This document shows, one piece after another, positions 13,321 to 24,006 of a DNA stretch of 64,000 nt (the first letter of the stretch is position 1; every line of letters starts with the position of its first letter). A program made the position numbers and the translations under genes. The notes below the pieces were generated by a model. It did no database searches and was not told where the DNA came from. It saw only the letters and a program-made list of their open reading frames with translations. The stretch lies in the NCBI GenBank assembly GCA_032173965.1, contig CM063285.1:23533660-23597659 (forward strand), read 5' to 3'. This stretch comes from Sitta carolinensis. Taxonomy: Eukaryota > Chordata > Aves > Passeriformes > Sittidae.

Positions 13321-15165
13321 ATTCAATTATTTGTATCTTACCTAAAGCTTACTTTGAGTGTAAACAAGTGACTCAGAACTCTGAATGAGGAGCTGTCTGT
13401 ATTTAGCATATACAGACCTGAAATCTGTTTTGAAAAATAACCTTGTATAATTCTTTTTTTTTTCAAAATAGGATAGTAGCAATACCACGTTTTTAAATGT
13501 TTGTCTTCGCTCGAAACTATCATAGTAAGTCATAAATACCAAGTGGGTTAGTACCTTCCTTGTTCAGAAGACCTAGTTATCTTCCAGGCTTGTGCATAGC
13601 ATGGTAGGCACGTACAGCAGGTGAGTTCAGTATCTTGCCATCAGGAAAGGCTTCTCATCATGTTTTCCTTGCTGAGTTTACAACATGAGATTTGCTAGAA
13701 AGGCTGGAGGTGAGAAAAGAGGAGGTTAACTTACAGACTTTAAGTGATGCATTAAACTGGGCTTTCCTAATTTAAAGGGGCTTCTTTCTCAAATAGGTAA
13801 TGACATATTGTGTCACCATAGGAGTAGCAGCTTCACAACTAGAAGATATGGGGAAGTATTTCTCCTTCTCACAGATTGAACTGGCAAATAATGGATATTT
13901 GTATGACATGATGAATTCAATGGGTATGTTTAATCCCTTTGGCAAAACACATTTCACAACTTCTGACAAGAAACATCCATTAACTGCTCTTCCTACCCTC
14001 AGGTAATTTCTTTCTGATGTCTTTAATTAGGCTTTTAAAAATGGACTAATCTTATTGCATGAAATTTTCTCCAAAATTCCTATGTGAATAGAATGTTATC
14101 GAATACTTGAAGGTACTTCCTGTTTGAAGCTTAATCAATAAAACAAACAAGTAGAGATATTAGGAAAATGCAAATAAAATTACACAAAACTACATAAACA
14201 ATAATCAACAAGTTTCTTACAAGGGGTTCTTAAGTTTAGCTATAAGAAAGGGTTTTGCAAAGTTATCAGGTGACCATACGAGTCATTCATTTCAATATGT
14301 AGGCTGAGATCTGGCGGGTGACTAAGATATTCCTTGTTTATGTTCTTAGGTACTTTTATTTTTTTGGAATGTTCTCAAGTGTTATCTCTACTAGAAAAAT
14401 TACTCAAAGTTATAGTGTATAGCTTCTAGTAATGAAGTAGCTGAGAACTTGTACATAGACAAATATAGTAGAGTTGATGACTGTCAGCAGCCTGATTGTG
14501 TCATATTATTCATTCCCCTCTTTTTCTATGGATGTGAATTTTTTGAAGTGATGGAATATCAAGAAAATACTAAACTATGGAATGACATGCTACAATAAAC
14601 TGATAAACTGCAATGTTGGCTTTTCATTCAATGTTTTATGCATGTGCTGAGACTTTATAGTGTCTCCTGCTGTTAACAGCTCTTGGGCTAATTAGCAGAT
14701 GCTTAAAATCTCTAAAGATTTGGCCCAGAATTGCTAATTACCTCCTCTATAGCCCTGACTGAAGAGAGGCTGTAAATACAAGGTATGTGCCATGCACCTT
14801 TCAGGCATGCACTCCTCACTCATAAGAAAAATCACGTGAGGTTTTCTGAAACATCAGCTTTTGATTGCCTCAGGATGCAGTTTTTTTAAAGAGGTTAAGA
14901 TCAGGTCACATTCTCACCTCTGCTCTCTCACATTTCAAGAGAAACCTGATGAGCCTGATAGCAGTGATACCAGCTTTTAAGTGAATAAAATCTTCAAGAG
15001 AAATGCTTGACAGTCATGGAAAAAGCACCCATGCTTATGAAGAGCAAAGATGCTCATTGTGTTAAATGCTGTCCATGTAATTTTTATGTGCTGTTTAACA
15101 CAAACACATTTAAATCCTGGAGAAACTAACTGAGCAATATTATGTCCCGTGTTAATTTAGTTTAA
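13321..15165. other. Non-coding stretch with one exon-like segment
   Basis: I recognise no gene. An open segment at 13,797-14,002 is bounded by a good splice acceptor and donor and is discussed as a finding. A complex block at about 14,640-14,790 holds two TAATTA-type homeodomain cores (gctaattagc and gctaattacc) and could be an enhancer. The rest is unremarkable AT-rich DNA. Confidence 0.45.
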
Positions 15166-15171
15166 CTCAGT

Positions 15172-15795
15172 TTGTTGTTAAGACTTAATGATTTGGTCCT
15201 CTGTTCTCCCCATGTTTGCTCCCAAGTTGGTTTGTCCCTAGAGTTATGTCCTCCCACCAGTTTCCCATTCTGGTGTTTCCCCACCCTTTGTTACAGCTCC
15301 TTCTCTATCAAACACACCCTGCCCCTTGTTCCAGTCCCTTCTGTGTCAATCCTCCCCAGAGCCAGTCCCTTTACTGTCCCTCCCCCTGGGCGTTCCTAGG
15401 TGTCACCCAAACCTCGATATCCCATTGGTGCATGTGATCTCCTTTCTCCTCCCAGTGACCCCGACTGGCCCTAAGGCGAGTGACACAATCCCTCAACTCC
15501 ATCCTCGAATGCCCCTCATTGGCTCGTGTTCTATATCCACCCCCTAATTTGCAAATGTATAAAATCTCGTGCTCCGGGCTGCAGGAGGCTCTTTGCCTCA
15601 ATCCATTCAGCTGTTTTGAAGCTGTTGGTTGTAACCTCAGGCCTGGAGAGCCTCTCTCTTTGTCCTTTGCTCAACTCCTGGTGTGGCTGGAAGACCGTGC
15701 ACCTAAGAGCAGCAGCTCTTAGGGCTCAGCTGCTGGCACAAACCATGCAGCAGCTGTTCCCCACCCCTGGCACAAGCCAGCCCGGGCTCCAGTGA
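15172..15795 (+). mobile_element. Probable ERV solo LTR, plus strand
   Basis: A sharply bounded C-rich island starts 'tgttgttaagac' and fades after 'ccagcccgggctcca'. It has a CCAAT-like motif ('cattggctcgtg', about 15,519-15,530) and a TATA box (tataaaa, 15,558-15,564) followed by a 'gctctttgcctcaatcc' R-like start. This is typical U3-R-U5 organisation of avian ERV LTRs. No convincing polyadenylation hexamer or target duplication was found, so the limits are approximate. The short open frames inside are shadows of C-rich sequence and do not resemble genes. Confidence 0.6.
15558..15564 (+). promoter_or_regulatory. TATA box of LTR
   Basis: A tataaaa motif sits about 30 bp downstream of an inverted CCAAT box ('cattggctc') in the middle of a GC-rich LTR-like island. 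Confidence 0.5.
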
Positions 15796-16595
15796 GCTAT
15801 GTCAAAGCACAGCTCCTCATTTATAATGGAAGCTTCAGAAAGTAACTTACTTAGCTACTATGCTGATACTTTGTTTGGAGATTACTAGGATTTTAGAAGA
15901 CTACATTTCTACATTAAAAAAAATTACCATAAAGCACTGACAACTGACTTATCTTTGAGGAAAAAACCTTTCTCAACAAACTGTATTTTAGGGATGTATC
16001 TGCAAACAGGTACTTCTGTGTGAGCATATATGTATAGTACAGGAGAAACTGCCATGGTTTGAATTTCTGTTCCCAGCTTTATAGTATTTTTCACCTACTT
16101 AAACTAACAACTTCTTTAGGTCATGAACAGAAACACCTTCAGTAAAGCTAGTTTTTCTAATACTGCTATTAAATAATCATGGCTCATGGATGGCTGTGGT
16201 AGATTTTTTTATCTCCAGTGCTTTTTACGGAATAAATTATTTTTCTTAGCTCAACAACTGTCAAAATTGGGCCCATGTTGCTGAGTTCCATTAGTTGCGG
16301 TGACTGAAACACTTATATCTATTCTTAGTTTAATACCGCACTAACATCTCAAGGCCTAAAAAACTCCTAAGAGTGTAGAGTGGTTGTACATGCCAGAGGT
16401 AACTGTTCCAAAGGTCCCTTGAAATAAAGGATCATATCAGTACAATTAGAAGGAAATTCTGGTGAGAGAATTTTGAAGATTTTCCTGGAAAGGATGTTGA
16501 ACCTCTCACAGAATCACCTCTCCATTAGAGTTGTGTGTAGCAGTAATACCCAAATAGTGAAATGTGACCTCTTTTACCAATGCAGAGCTAAAATC
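15796..16595. other. Spacer, nothing recognised
   Basis: AT-rich DNA between two LTRs. I see no open frame, RNA or repeat of note. Confidence 0.5.
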
Positions 16596-17120
16596 TGTTC
16601 CTGGCTGTGCTGCTTTCAGCTAGGATAAAGTTGTTTTTCTTCAAAGGAGTTGGTATGAGTCAAAGTATTGAATATGCTCTGTACACAGTATTGACAACAC
16701 AGGGGTGTTACTGCTGAGCAGTGCACAGGTTCAAGATCTTTTCTGCTTCTCGCACTGTCCCACCACGAGGAGGCTGGAGGTGCACAAGGAGGTGGGAGGG
16801 GACACAGCTGGGACAGCAGACTCACGCTGATCAAAGGGATATTCCATAGCATATGGTGCATTGGTCAGTATATAAAACTGATGCAAGAGAAGGACAGGGG
16901 GATGTTTCCTGGGGATTGCTGAACAACTGGCTGCCCACCAGTAAGACATGGTGAATTAATTCCTTGTTCTGTTTTGCTTGTGAATGTAGCTTTTGCTTTA
17001 ATTAAACTGTCCTTATCTCCATCCACAAATTTTCTTACTTTTTCAATTCTCTTCCCATCCCATTCATGCTCAGGGGTGAGTGAATAAGCACCAGTGAGGG
17101 TCTTGTTTGCCACCTTGGGT
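16596..17120 (+). mobile_element. Avian ERVL-type LTR, plus strand
   Basis: I recognise this as a member of a common avian LTR type. Its landmark blocks appear in order: 'ctggctgtgctgctttcagc' near the start, 'gtgcacaaggaggtgggagg' plus 'gacacagctgggacag', 'aaagggatattccatagcat', a TATA box at 16,869-16,877, 'ggtgaattaattccttgttc', ATTAAA at 17,001-17,006 followed by 'ctgtccttatctc', and a terminal 'gagtgaataagcaccagtg' block. It is diverged and slightly shortened. No internal retroviral sequence is next to it, so it is best read as a solo LTR. The assignment to class III (ERVL) comes from memory of the family. Confidence 0.8.
16869..16877 (+). promoter_or_regulatory. TATA box of LTR
   Basis: tatataaaa lies 124 bp upstream of the ATTAAA polyadenylation signal of the same LTR. 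Confidence 0.6.
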
Positions 17121-19608
17121 TATACTATTAGACTGGTTTAACAGTTTAATTTTCTTTGGAGTACTCTTAATGTGCAATTTCAGGACTTCAAGTGCTGTTC
17201 AAAACAAGAAGTGTTAGATTTTGCTAGTCATATATGTTTTAGGAAGCATGAGAGTAAGTGGTGAGGAAATACATTTTATTAATCAGTAGCTGACTATTAA
17301 AATTTTCTTCAGACTGTAAAGATATGAACTGCTAACATCCTTTTCACTTTAATAACTGTCTTTGTATTTTTAACATCTAATCATCCTAATGAATCTTGAA
17401 GATATTACACATAGATAACTTCTATTTATTTCTTCATGAATTTTTATGCCTGTCTTATCAGTAAGCTGAAGCCATTCCTGATTGAGTTAATTTGAAGCAC
17501 TTAAAAACATACTAGGATTAATGAATAAGTAGTACATAAAATCACAAACCTTAACAAGAATTAGGTGGCATTCTATAGAGTATTTTATGTCTGCTTTTTA
17601 TCAACTGGCTCAACTTTTCTACTGCACTTTATCCTGATGTAAAAGGGCACTGCTCATAATTAGTGATACTGCTGTCTGTATAGTTTCACTGTCACACTGA
17701 AATAAAATACTTTTTGCCTGAGATCCAGAAGCTATATTTTTCCAGACAAAGATGCAGGTCATTCAAATGCACAGGAATGGTTCCAAAAACTACAGTAGCT
17801 AAAGGGATATTTCACTTATAGAACAAAATCTGGGGTTTTGCCAGAAAAGAGGAATGGCTTATAGCTTATATCTTATGGCTTTAGATGTCAAGTTTAATTC
17901 ACGGTTGTGTGTTTATGAGAAAAAAAACCCAGTTTGACAAGAGAGGAAAAAAGCTGAAAAATTATATATCAATTCATTGTATCTTTCTTATTGACACTCT
18001 GCTATAATGTCTGCATATATAAGCATTTTCTGAGAACTCCAAATTGAGTGCATTCTATGTTGGTTCAATCATAGTTTCTGTCATAGTTGTAGTGAATAAG
18101 ATCATAGGTTTCGTACAAGAAAAGTGCTAGTTTGGATTCTAAGGGATGTTAAAACCCTTATCTTTTAGAAAGAAAAAACTCAGGGTTTTGGGTCCAGAGA
18201 AGCTGTGACTTATCTAGCTGCTACCTTTTTAGATGGATTTATTTGATATTCATTCTTAGGTCATGTTTAAATATTCAGTATTTAAAAAATTTAAAAATTA
18301 CTCCTGACTTTTTGGAGTATGTTTAGAAGACACTAAATATCCAGAAAGATGAAAGCAACCATCAAAATAGGTGTTTGAAATGAATAATATAAATTTACTA
18401 TCAGCATTTAGGATTCTGCTTGCTCAGAATTTGTTTATATGGAAAACTTCAACATTAAGCAAGATAAATTATGTCAAAATAAATTTTTCATTCTCTCTTA
18501 TGCTGTTTTCTTGCTTGAATTGTTGTTGCATGGTGTCAGTTATCAATGTGAAGTCTGTGAAAATGTATGGATCACAAATGCTCTATGAATGCTAGTTATT
18601 CAGCTAGCAGGCATATTTCTTTGCATTCTGTAATTTAAATACAAAATTGTGCGTGACCATGGCACAATTCAATGCACTGATCAATGCATAATGAAGAATA
18701 TTGAAAATGTGGACTGAGTAACAAGCAGTAGCTTGAAAGAGGTTGAAACTTCAGCTAGTAAGTCAGAAAATATTTGAATGTTTCTTCCCAGCTTACAATG
18801 TTTTGAAGCAGAAATAAAATTTCTTTACTATTTACATATATATAAACAAATTCCCTGAGAAAGGACAGTCTTGAAACAGACAAAAATGTCAGAAATTAAG
18901 GCACTGCCATTTTCAGATCCCCATGGATTCCTGGAAACTCTTTGCATTAACTTTTTTTATTTTTTTTCTATCCTTTATCAACTCATGTTTTATTATTTAA
19001 TACATTTCTCATTTCTACAAAGAGATTGCATCAAAACTCACATCAGACTTTCTTCAGAAATCTATATAAAAATTTTTGAATGGATTTAAAATGAAGGGAA
19101 AGTACTAAGACCAATGTAAAAGCAAAGTACAAAAAAACATTAATGAAAATTTAAAGAGAGTAGAGAGGCATCATTGTTCATGACTATCTTGAGATTCTGG
19201 TTCTCTTCTGAAAGTTAAGCACCTAAAGCAGGAATCATTCTCTAATTCTGATCTAGCTAAACTAAAATAATTATTTGCAGCTGAACCACAGAAAACACAG
19301 TATTTTATTTTAATTGCTCTCTACTCAAGCTCCCACAGAACTTCTCTTTTTTTTCTTTTCTCTAAAGGGGAGATGACTTAAAGCCTAACTTAGGTATGTA
19401 TTTCTCTCTCTCCCTAATAGAACAAGAATAGAAAATGAACAAACTGGGGAGACACACAGAACAAAGGCAGGATATGAGGCATGAAATCTGATGGAAGCCA
19501 ACAGGACAAGAAACAGAGATAGATCTTTGTTTTACTTGGAGGCTGATGTGGAAATTTAAAGGTGATTTGTTATATGCTGATTGAATGCTATTTCTTTTTT
19601 CCTTACAG

Positions 19609-19650
19609 TGTTTGTTTGTTTTGTTTTGTTTTCATTTTGTTTTTCTTTCA
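19609..19650 (+). repeat. (TTTG/TTTTG)n low-complexity tract
   Basis: The T/G-rich run 'tgtttgtttgttttgttttg' continues into T-rich sequence. It is a simple repeat. Confidence 0.8.
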
Positions 19651-19740
19651 AGGAAACACAGAGTTGAAAAAATTTTTAGGCAATATGCATTTAGTGGCAA
19701 GAAGTTTAAGGAAGTATGTTGGGAGATGGCAGAAGAGTAG

Positions 19741-19799
19741 AAAAGAGACTAAGTTCTACTTAGTCTCTCTAAAGAGACTAAGTTCTACTTAGTCTTTCT
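19741..19799. repeat. Tandem pair of perfect/near-perfect hairpins, 29-bp period
   Basis: Two copies of a 29-bp unit lie head to tail. Each unit is itself an inverted repeat: agagactaag, a 5-nt loop ttcta, then cttagtctct. The first stem (19,744-19,768) is a perfect 10-bp stem. The second (19,773-19,797) has one T-for-C change. The arrangement can fold as two stem-loops or as a larger cruciform. Its function is unknown. Confidence 0.85.
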
Positions 19800-20110
19800 T
19801 CCCGTACAAACATTTCAGTCAGTGTCAAATCAGAAGCAGCTTTCATTCTCTTTGTCCAGTTACCAAATGAGGAAAAGAGGTTTGGTTAAAACTGTCGTTT
19901 GGACTCATCACTGGGACTTGCCTTTGCAGTTATACATGCAAATTCTTAGATTGTGCTTTTCTTCATGGGGCCACGCTTGGAGCACTGCATGGAACATGCC
20001 TCTCTTCCATGTCCTTTGTTCTCCTGCAGAGGTTCCAGAGGTTGGTGTCCATTCACTGTAGAAAGACCAGCACCACAGCAACTGAAGGCACAGCCACGCC
20101 TGACTCTTGG

Positions 20111-20312
20111 CTGACTGAGCTCCAGCCCAATGTCAGCCCAGATTTGACTGGGTTCTCAGAAGACTGACACTGCAATGAATGATGACAGGGCGAAGACTCT
20201 TCTTGTGAGCTGACCAGGCTCCAGCCAGAGCCTGATATCAGCCCAGACTCGACTGGGTGCTTAGAAGACTGACACTGCAATGAATTACCACAGGGCAAAG
20301 GCTCTTCTTGTG
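20111..20312 (+). repeat. Two-copy tandem duplication, about 105-bp period
   Basis: The blocks 'cagcccaga..gactggg', 'agaagactgacactgcaatg' and 'gctcttcttgtg' occur twice, at about 20,134-20,207 and 20,239-20,312, roughly 105 bp apart with moderate divergence. It is an old local duplication in the GC-richer stretch just upstream of the env pseudogene. Whether it belongs to the retroviral element is not clear. Confidence 0.8.
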
Positions 20313-20515
20313 TCAAGGACTGAGGATGTGGGCATCACGAACACCAACACCAGGGAGACTCAAGGCATTGCAAATGCTGACGCCATGCCAATTCCCACTG
20401 TGATTCATGCTCCCACTATGCATTTTTTCAGGGACAGTGCTGTTTCTTATCGTCAGCAGGTAACAGCGTGGGGCCAGGGCTCAAGGCCTCCCAGGATTTT
20501 GTGCCCCCTCAAGCT

Positions 20516-21576
20516 ATGTCCACTGAGCCCCCTGAGTCTTTGAGGCCAGCAGAGTGTGGTGGGAAGGGAAGCACTAATTGGGGTTATCTGGGGAAGCTGA
20601 TCCTTTGGACAGCAATCCAAGTCTTCCCTATGCCTCCTCCAGGTGCCAACCATGGTAAAGAACATTCAGCAGTGACTGGTCTCCCATGTCACTGTGGATG
20701 CCAGGCTGCACATTAACATTCTGAGGCTGGCTGTAGAATACCCTGCCTGGCATAGCCTGTCCAATGGGGTCTGCCAGACAGGTGAAGAAGTCCAGGGTCC
20801 TTAGGCCCCTCTGTTTCCTGAGTGTGCTGCAGCGCTCCCTCCCTGCCCCTCTGGGCACCGGGGCTCTGTTGCCTGGTCCCCCACCCTTGTACAGTGATTG
20901 AGACACCAATACCATGACCACTAACAACAGATGCAGAGGGAAAAGGTTTGTTCATCAATACGAATCTGAATATAGAGATGACTTTGAATCTTGGGGCTTT
21001 GGAAAAAGATTTTCAGCATCTGTGTTTTTACCCCAACTTGCCTCTGCAGTAGTGTTAAAACAATTAGATTGATTAGGCTGTTGGCTAAGTAAGAAAACCA
21101 ATGCTACTTCTCTTGTATTGAGTGATTTGTTAACAGATGTTAAAGTTATGAGACATGCAACTCAACAAAATAGGGCCACAATTTATTTTTTCTTGTCAGT
21201 ACATGGACATGGGTGTGGAGATGTTGATAGGACCTGTTGTATAACTTTGTAAGATCATTAGGAATCCACTTATAAAAGTATACAGCAATTAAAAACTGTC
21301 ATGTCCAATATTTAAGTTGATGACAGAACTTGGTTAGATGGTTTATTTGCTAAATAGTGTTTGGTACCTTAGCTGAAAGAACTTGTAAAAATAGGTTTCT
21401 TTATATTAATTGTCATAATGGTTGTACTAATAATGGCGCCCTGCCTACTCCAATGTATACGGCAGATGATTGATAAAGCAATCAAAGGAATATTTGTGGT
21501 TCAAAAGAAAGGGGAGATGTCAGAATTTGAGGTACAGAGAATTTTTAGAGCCCTGTACATGTGGGCTCAGAGATAG
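20516..21576 (+). pseudogene. env: Endogenous retrovirus env pseudogene (SU remnant plus TM)
   Basis: This is the decayed envelope gene of an endogenous retrovirus. A short open frame from the ATG at 20,516 to a stop at 20,714-20,716 has a hydrophobic leader-like stretch. After a net frameshift and apparent loss of much of the surface subunit, the transmembrane subunit is recognisable from about 20,953. It shows a basic site (GKR) just before a hydrophobic fusion-peptide-like stretch, a heptad region followed by HGHGC, then a C-x6-CC motif at 21,214-21,240. A hydrophobic anchor follows (about 21,388-21,450), then a short tail that runs about 55 bp into the LTR before stopping at 21,574. In-frame stops occur at 21,070 and 21,250, with more downstream. 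CX6CC is typical of gamma-type env. The gene is clearly non-functional. No gag or pol was found upstream. Confidence 0.82.
21503..21517 (+). other. Polypurine tract
   Basis: The run aaaagaaaggggaga lies immediately 5' of the TG that opens the LTR. In retroviruses the polypurine tract primes plus-strand synthesis and abuts the 3' LTR. Its position between the env tail and the LTR is exactly as expected. Confidence 0.8.
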
Positions 21577-22020
21577 AGATGGATACAATGTATGACTTAA
21601 GACTTTGGAGAAGGCTTGGACAGCTGCATTTAAAGTTACACAGACAAGAAGTAAAACATAGATTTATAGTTTAAATAGAAATATGCCTTAGGTAAGCAAA
21701 AATATGTTTTATAGTAACAAAAAAGTATGTTAAATAAGATAGTAGAAGATGTTAAAGTTTAACAATAGAACGTACTATAGAATTAGTGAGAAACTTAAGA
21801 TGTAACAATATAAATTTGTGTAGAGTTATATGATTGGATAAGAAAATGTGCATTGCGGTATAGTGGAAATATTTGGTGAAGAAATGCTTAAAAGGCCTTG
21901 TAACTAGAATTAGTTCAGCTTCTGACATGATGGCATTATATGTAACACTGTTAATGAGACTGTTTGTCCAATAAATCATTCTTTATAACACCTCTCAGTT
22001 GCCCCATCTCTCATAACGCA
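21518..22020 (+). mobile_element. 3' LTR of the env-carrying ERV
   Basis: It begins TGTCAG directly after the polypurine tract. It has an AT-rich U3, a TATA-like 'gcttaaaagg' near 21,887, and AATAAA at 21,970-21,975 near the R/U5 border. It ends around 'ctctcataacgca' (22,020), where the composition changes abruptly to GC-rich sequence. No similar 5' LTR is visible upstream in the window, so this is a 5'-truncated provirus. The 3' limit is less certain than the 5' limit, because the terminal nucleotides are not a good inverted match to TGTCAG. Confidence 0.75.
21970..21975 (+). terminator. AATAAA polyadenylation signal of the 3' LTR
   Basis: AATAAA sits about 83 bp downstream of the TATA-like element and about 45 bp before the LTR end, the expected place for retroviral 3' end formation. 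Confidence 0.6.
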
Positions 22021-22900
22021 ATAGCCTGGCAGCACTGGTGGGAGGGAGCTGTGCAGCTGGGGTCAGGATGAGCTTTGTGTTCCCAGGGATCACCAGGGTG
22101 CTCCTAGTGGGCAGAAGGAAGAGCTCCAGGCCCTTGGTCAGGGTGAGTGGGGGCAGGAGGCTGTCAGAGGGGACTGGCAGGGGGAGCTGCAGTGCCTGGG
22201 CAGGGAGCTGCCATTCCTGCCCTGGCAGCGGAGGGCTTTGCTTCCTATGTGGAAGAGGGATGGAATGGGCAGAGCACAGAGAGATTTCAGTGGACGTGGG
22301 TGGGGGGATTCATGGCCATCACTTTGCAGCTGATCTTGTTGGTCCCTCCTCTGTTGTGGCCATGGCAAGAGCTGGGTGGGATGGCCCTGGCAGGAGGGTC
22401 TTCTTGGATTCCCACAGATGCAGGCTCATTACCATGCTCTGTTCCTCTCTCTTTCAGCCATTCAGACTCTGAGAGAAGATGACAGCCTCTCTCTGATAAG
22501 CCTGTTTGTTCAACTTACATTCGAGTGATGAGCTGTGGTTCATCTGCTAGCTCAGAAGAACCAGTGTCCCTTGAAGACCTCCATGTACCACAGAAGATGA
22601 AACCACCTGGAGACCAGAGGAGACCAGCTGGAGTTCAAGGCACAGTTGATCATTGGCACAGCTGAGCTTCTGGGAAGTGCAGGTGTGGCTTCAATCCTCT
22701 CCTTGCCTGTAGATAGCTCCCTCTCTCAAGCCCTCAGACACTGCACATCCTCTTTTTTTCCCTCCATAATTCCTCCCTTTAGACAGTAGCATCCCTACAG
22801 CCCTGACACTGCCCATCTCCATTTTTCTCTCCCAGATTATCCCTTTGTTTTTGGACATTAGTGTACAGGTCTGCATCATTTAAACTGTTTCCACATTTAA
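22021..22900. other. GC-richer unique segment, unidentified
   Basis: After the LTR the sequence is notably richer in G and C to about 22,680, then C/T-rich to about 22,860. It contains a 144-codon open frame beginning at 22,038 and splice-like signals: acceptor 'gtgttcccag' at about 22,086, donor 'gggtgagtgg' with GT at 22,143, and acceptor 'ctctctttcag' ending at 22,457. I do not recognise any protein family. It could be a gene fragment, a captured host segment or internal sequence of an older element. Confidence 0.35.
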
Positions 22901-23109
22901 AGGGAGATAAAAAGCACAGACTATGTAGATATATCTTTCCTTCTTTTCTTCCACAGAGTTTTTGTACCTTATATAAGACTATGGATTTCCTTCTTGGGTG
23001 ATTTCCAGGTGGTCTTAGTCTCCCACAATAATTTGGTAGTTAGCACATTGTCAAAGGTTTGACGTTGGTACAAGGTCAGTGCCTCTATGAAGATATACTG
23101 TCCTTGGTG

Positions 23110-23114
23110 TTTGC
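23110..23114. repeat. Target-site duplication, left copy
   Basis: TTTGC immediately precedes the LTR start. The identical pentamer follows the LTR at 24,372-24,376. Confidence 0.7.
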
Positions 23115-23176
23115 TGTGAGATGTGACCAAAAACAGAGCAAAACAATTTCTAATTTAGAAAGCAAAAGAAAAGAAC

Positions 23177-23182
23177 TTTATT
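23177..23182 (-). terminator. AATAAA signal of the minus-strand LTR
   Basis: The plus-strand tttatt reads AATAAA on the minus strand, about 60 bp before the LTR end, as expected at the R/U5 border. Confidence 0.6.
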
Positions 23183-23989
23183 ACTTATAATATGTAAAGA
23201 AGACACATACAGAAGAAAATGAAAACTTTAAAAAACACTCTTCCTCCCCCCACCCCAGTTCTCAACACAATAAAACAAACTAAAAATTCCCAATCAAGTT
23301 ACCACATTTCAGATAATTAATCCTTAGTCCATTACTACCTTTTTGATAATCAGTACTCAGTCTATCAAGGAGAGATAAGAGTCCTTCTTGTACCACATCA
23401 TAGCCTCTTCTTCCATGTCTAGTACTCTCACCGCTGTGCATGGACAAGAGCTGCTTTTAGAGTTTCTCTTTTTAAAGATGTTTTGGTTAGTTCCAAGAAA
23501 CGACAGCCTTTCAAATTTTAGGACACCAGTCCCCCCAATATTACCCCCTGGGGCCGAGGGGCCTTGAGAACAGAGCTCTTCTTCTCATCTCTGTTCACAC
23601 TACTGTCCACTCTTGGCTCTAAGCCAATGCCTCTCCCAGATGCAGTCTCTGTGTTACAGAAAAGAAATGAGTCTATCCATGACTATACAAGAACCGTCTA
23701 ACCAAAAGCCACTCCATCATCTCCTCCTACCTAAGATTCTTTTCAGTATTCTTTGACAATCTTTCACTTGCACGAACTTTCATCATCTCTGTTTAATTCT
23801 CTCTATATTTTTTCTTCAAATTCAGGAAGTTTCCATCATCTACGAAAAGAGTTAAAATCTTGAGCTTTGTTTCCTCAAAACTCTCACAGTATCTTTACTG
23901 TTGAGCACTCTTCTTGCACCACCCCCCTATACTCTTTCAGCCGTACTACCCAGTTACCAATATCAAATTTCAAAGTGACACAAACACAG

Positions 23990-24006
23990 TCTCTCTCTCT
24001 CTCTCT
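23990..24006. repeat. (CT)n microsatellite inside LTR
   Basis: About eight uninterrupted CT units occur on the plus strand, within the U3/R region of the minus-strand LTR. Confidence 0.9.

Larger units (their letters stand above)
17121..20110. other. Non-coding stretch, no gene recognised
   Basis: AT-rich DNA with no recognisable gene. It contains a TTTG/TTTTG-rich tract (about 19,609-19,650) and the double hairpin at 19,741-19,799. From about 19,870 the composition shifts towards the GC-richer sequence that precedes the env pseudogene, so the 5' edge of that element could lie here. Confidence 0.45.

Noticed and set aside
20628..20958. Minus-strand open frames of 81-99 codons over the env region
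   Set aside because: They are shadows of the plus-strand env pseudogene.
22038..22472. 144-codon open frame with a VLLVG..KSS stretch that faintly recalls a GTPase P-loop
   Set aside because: The GxxxxGK[ST] pattern is not present and no G-domain motif follows. The frame crosses good splice-like signals and GC-rich sequence, so it is probably chance.
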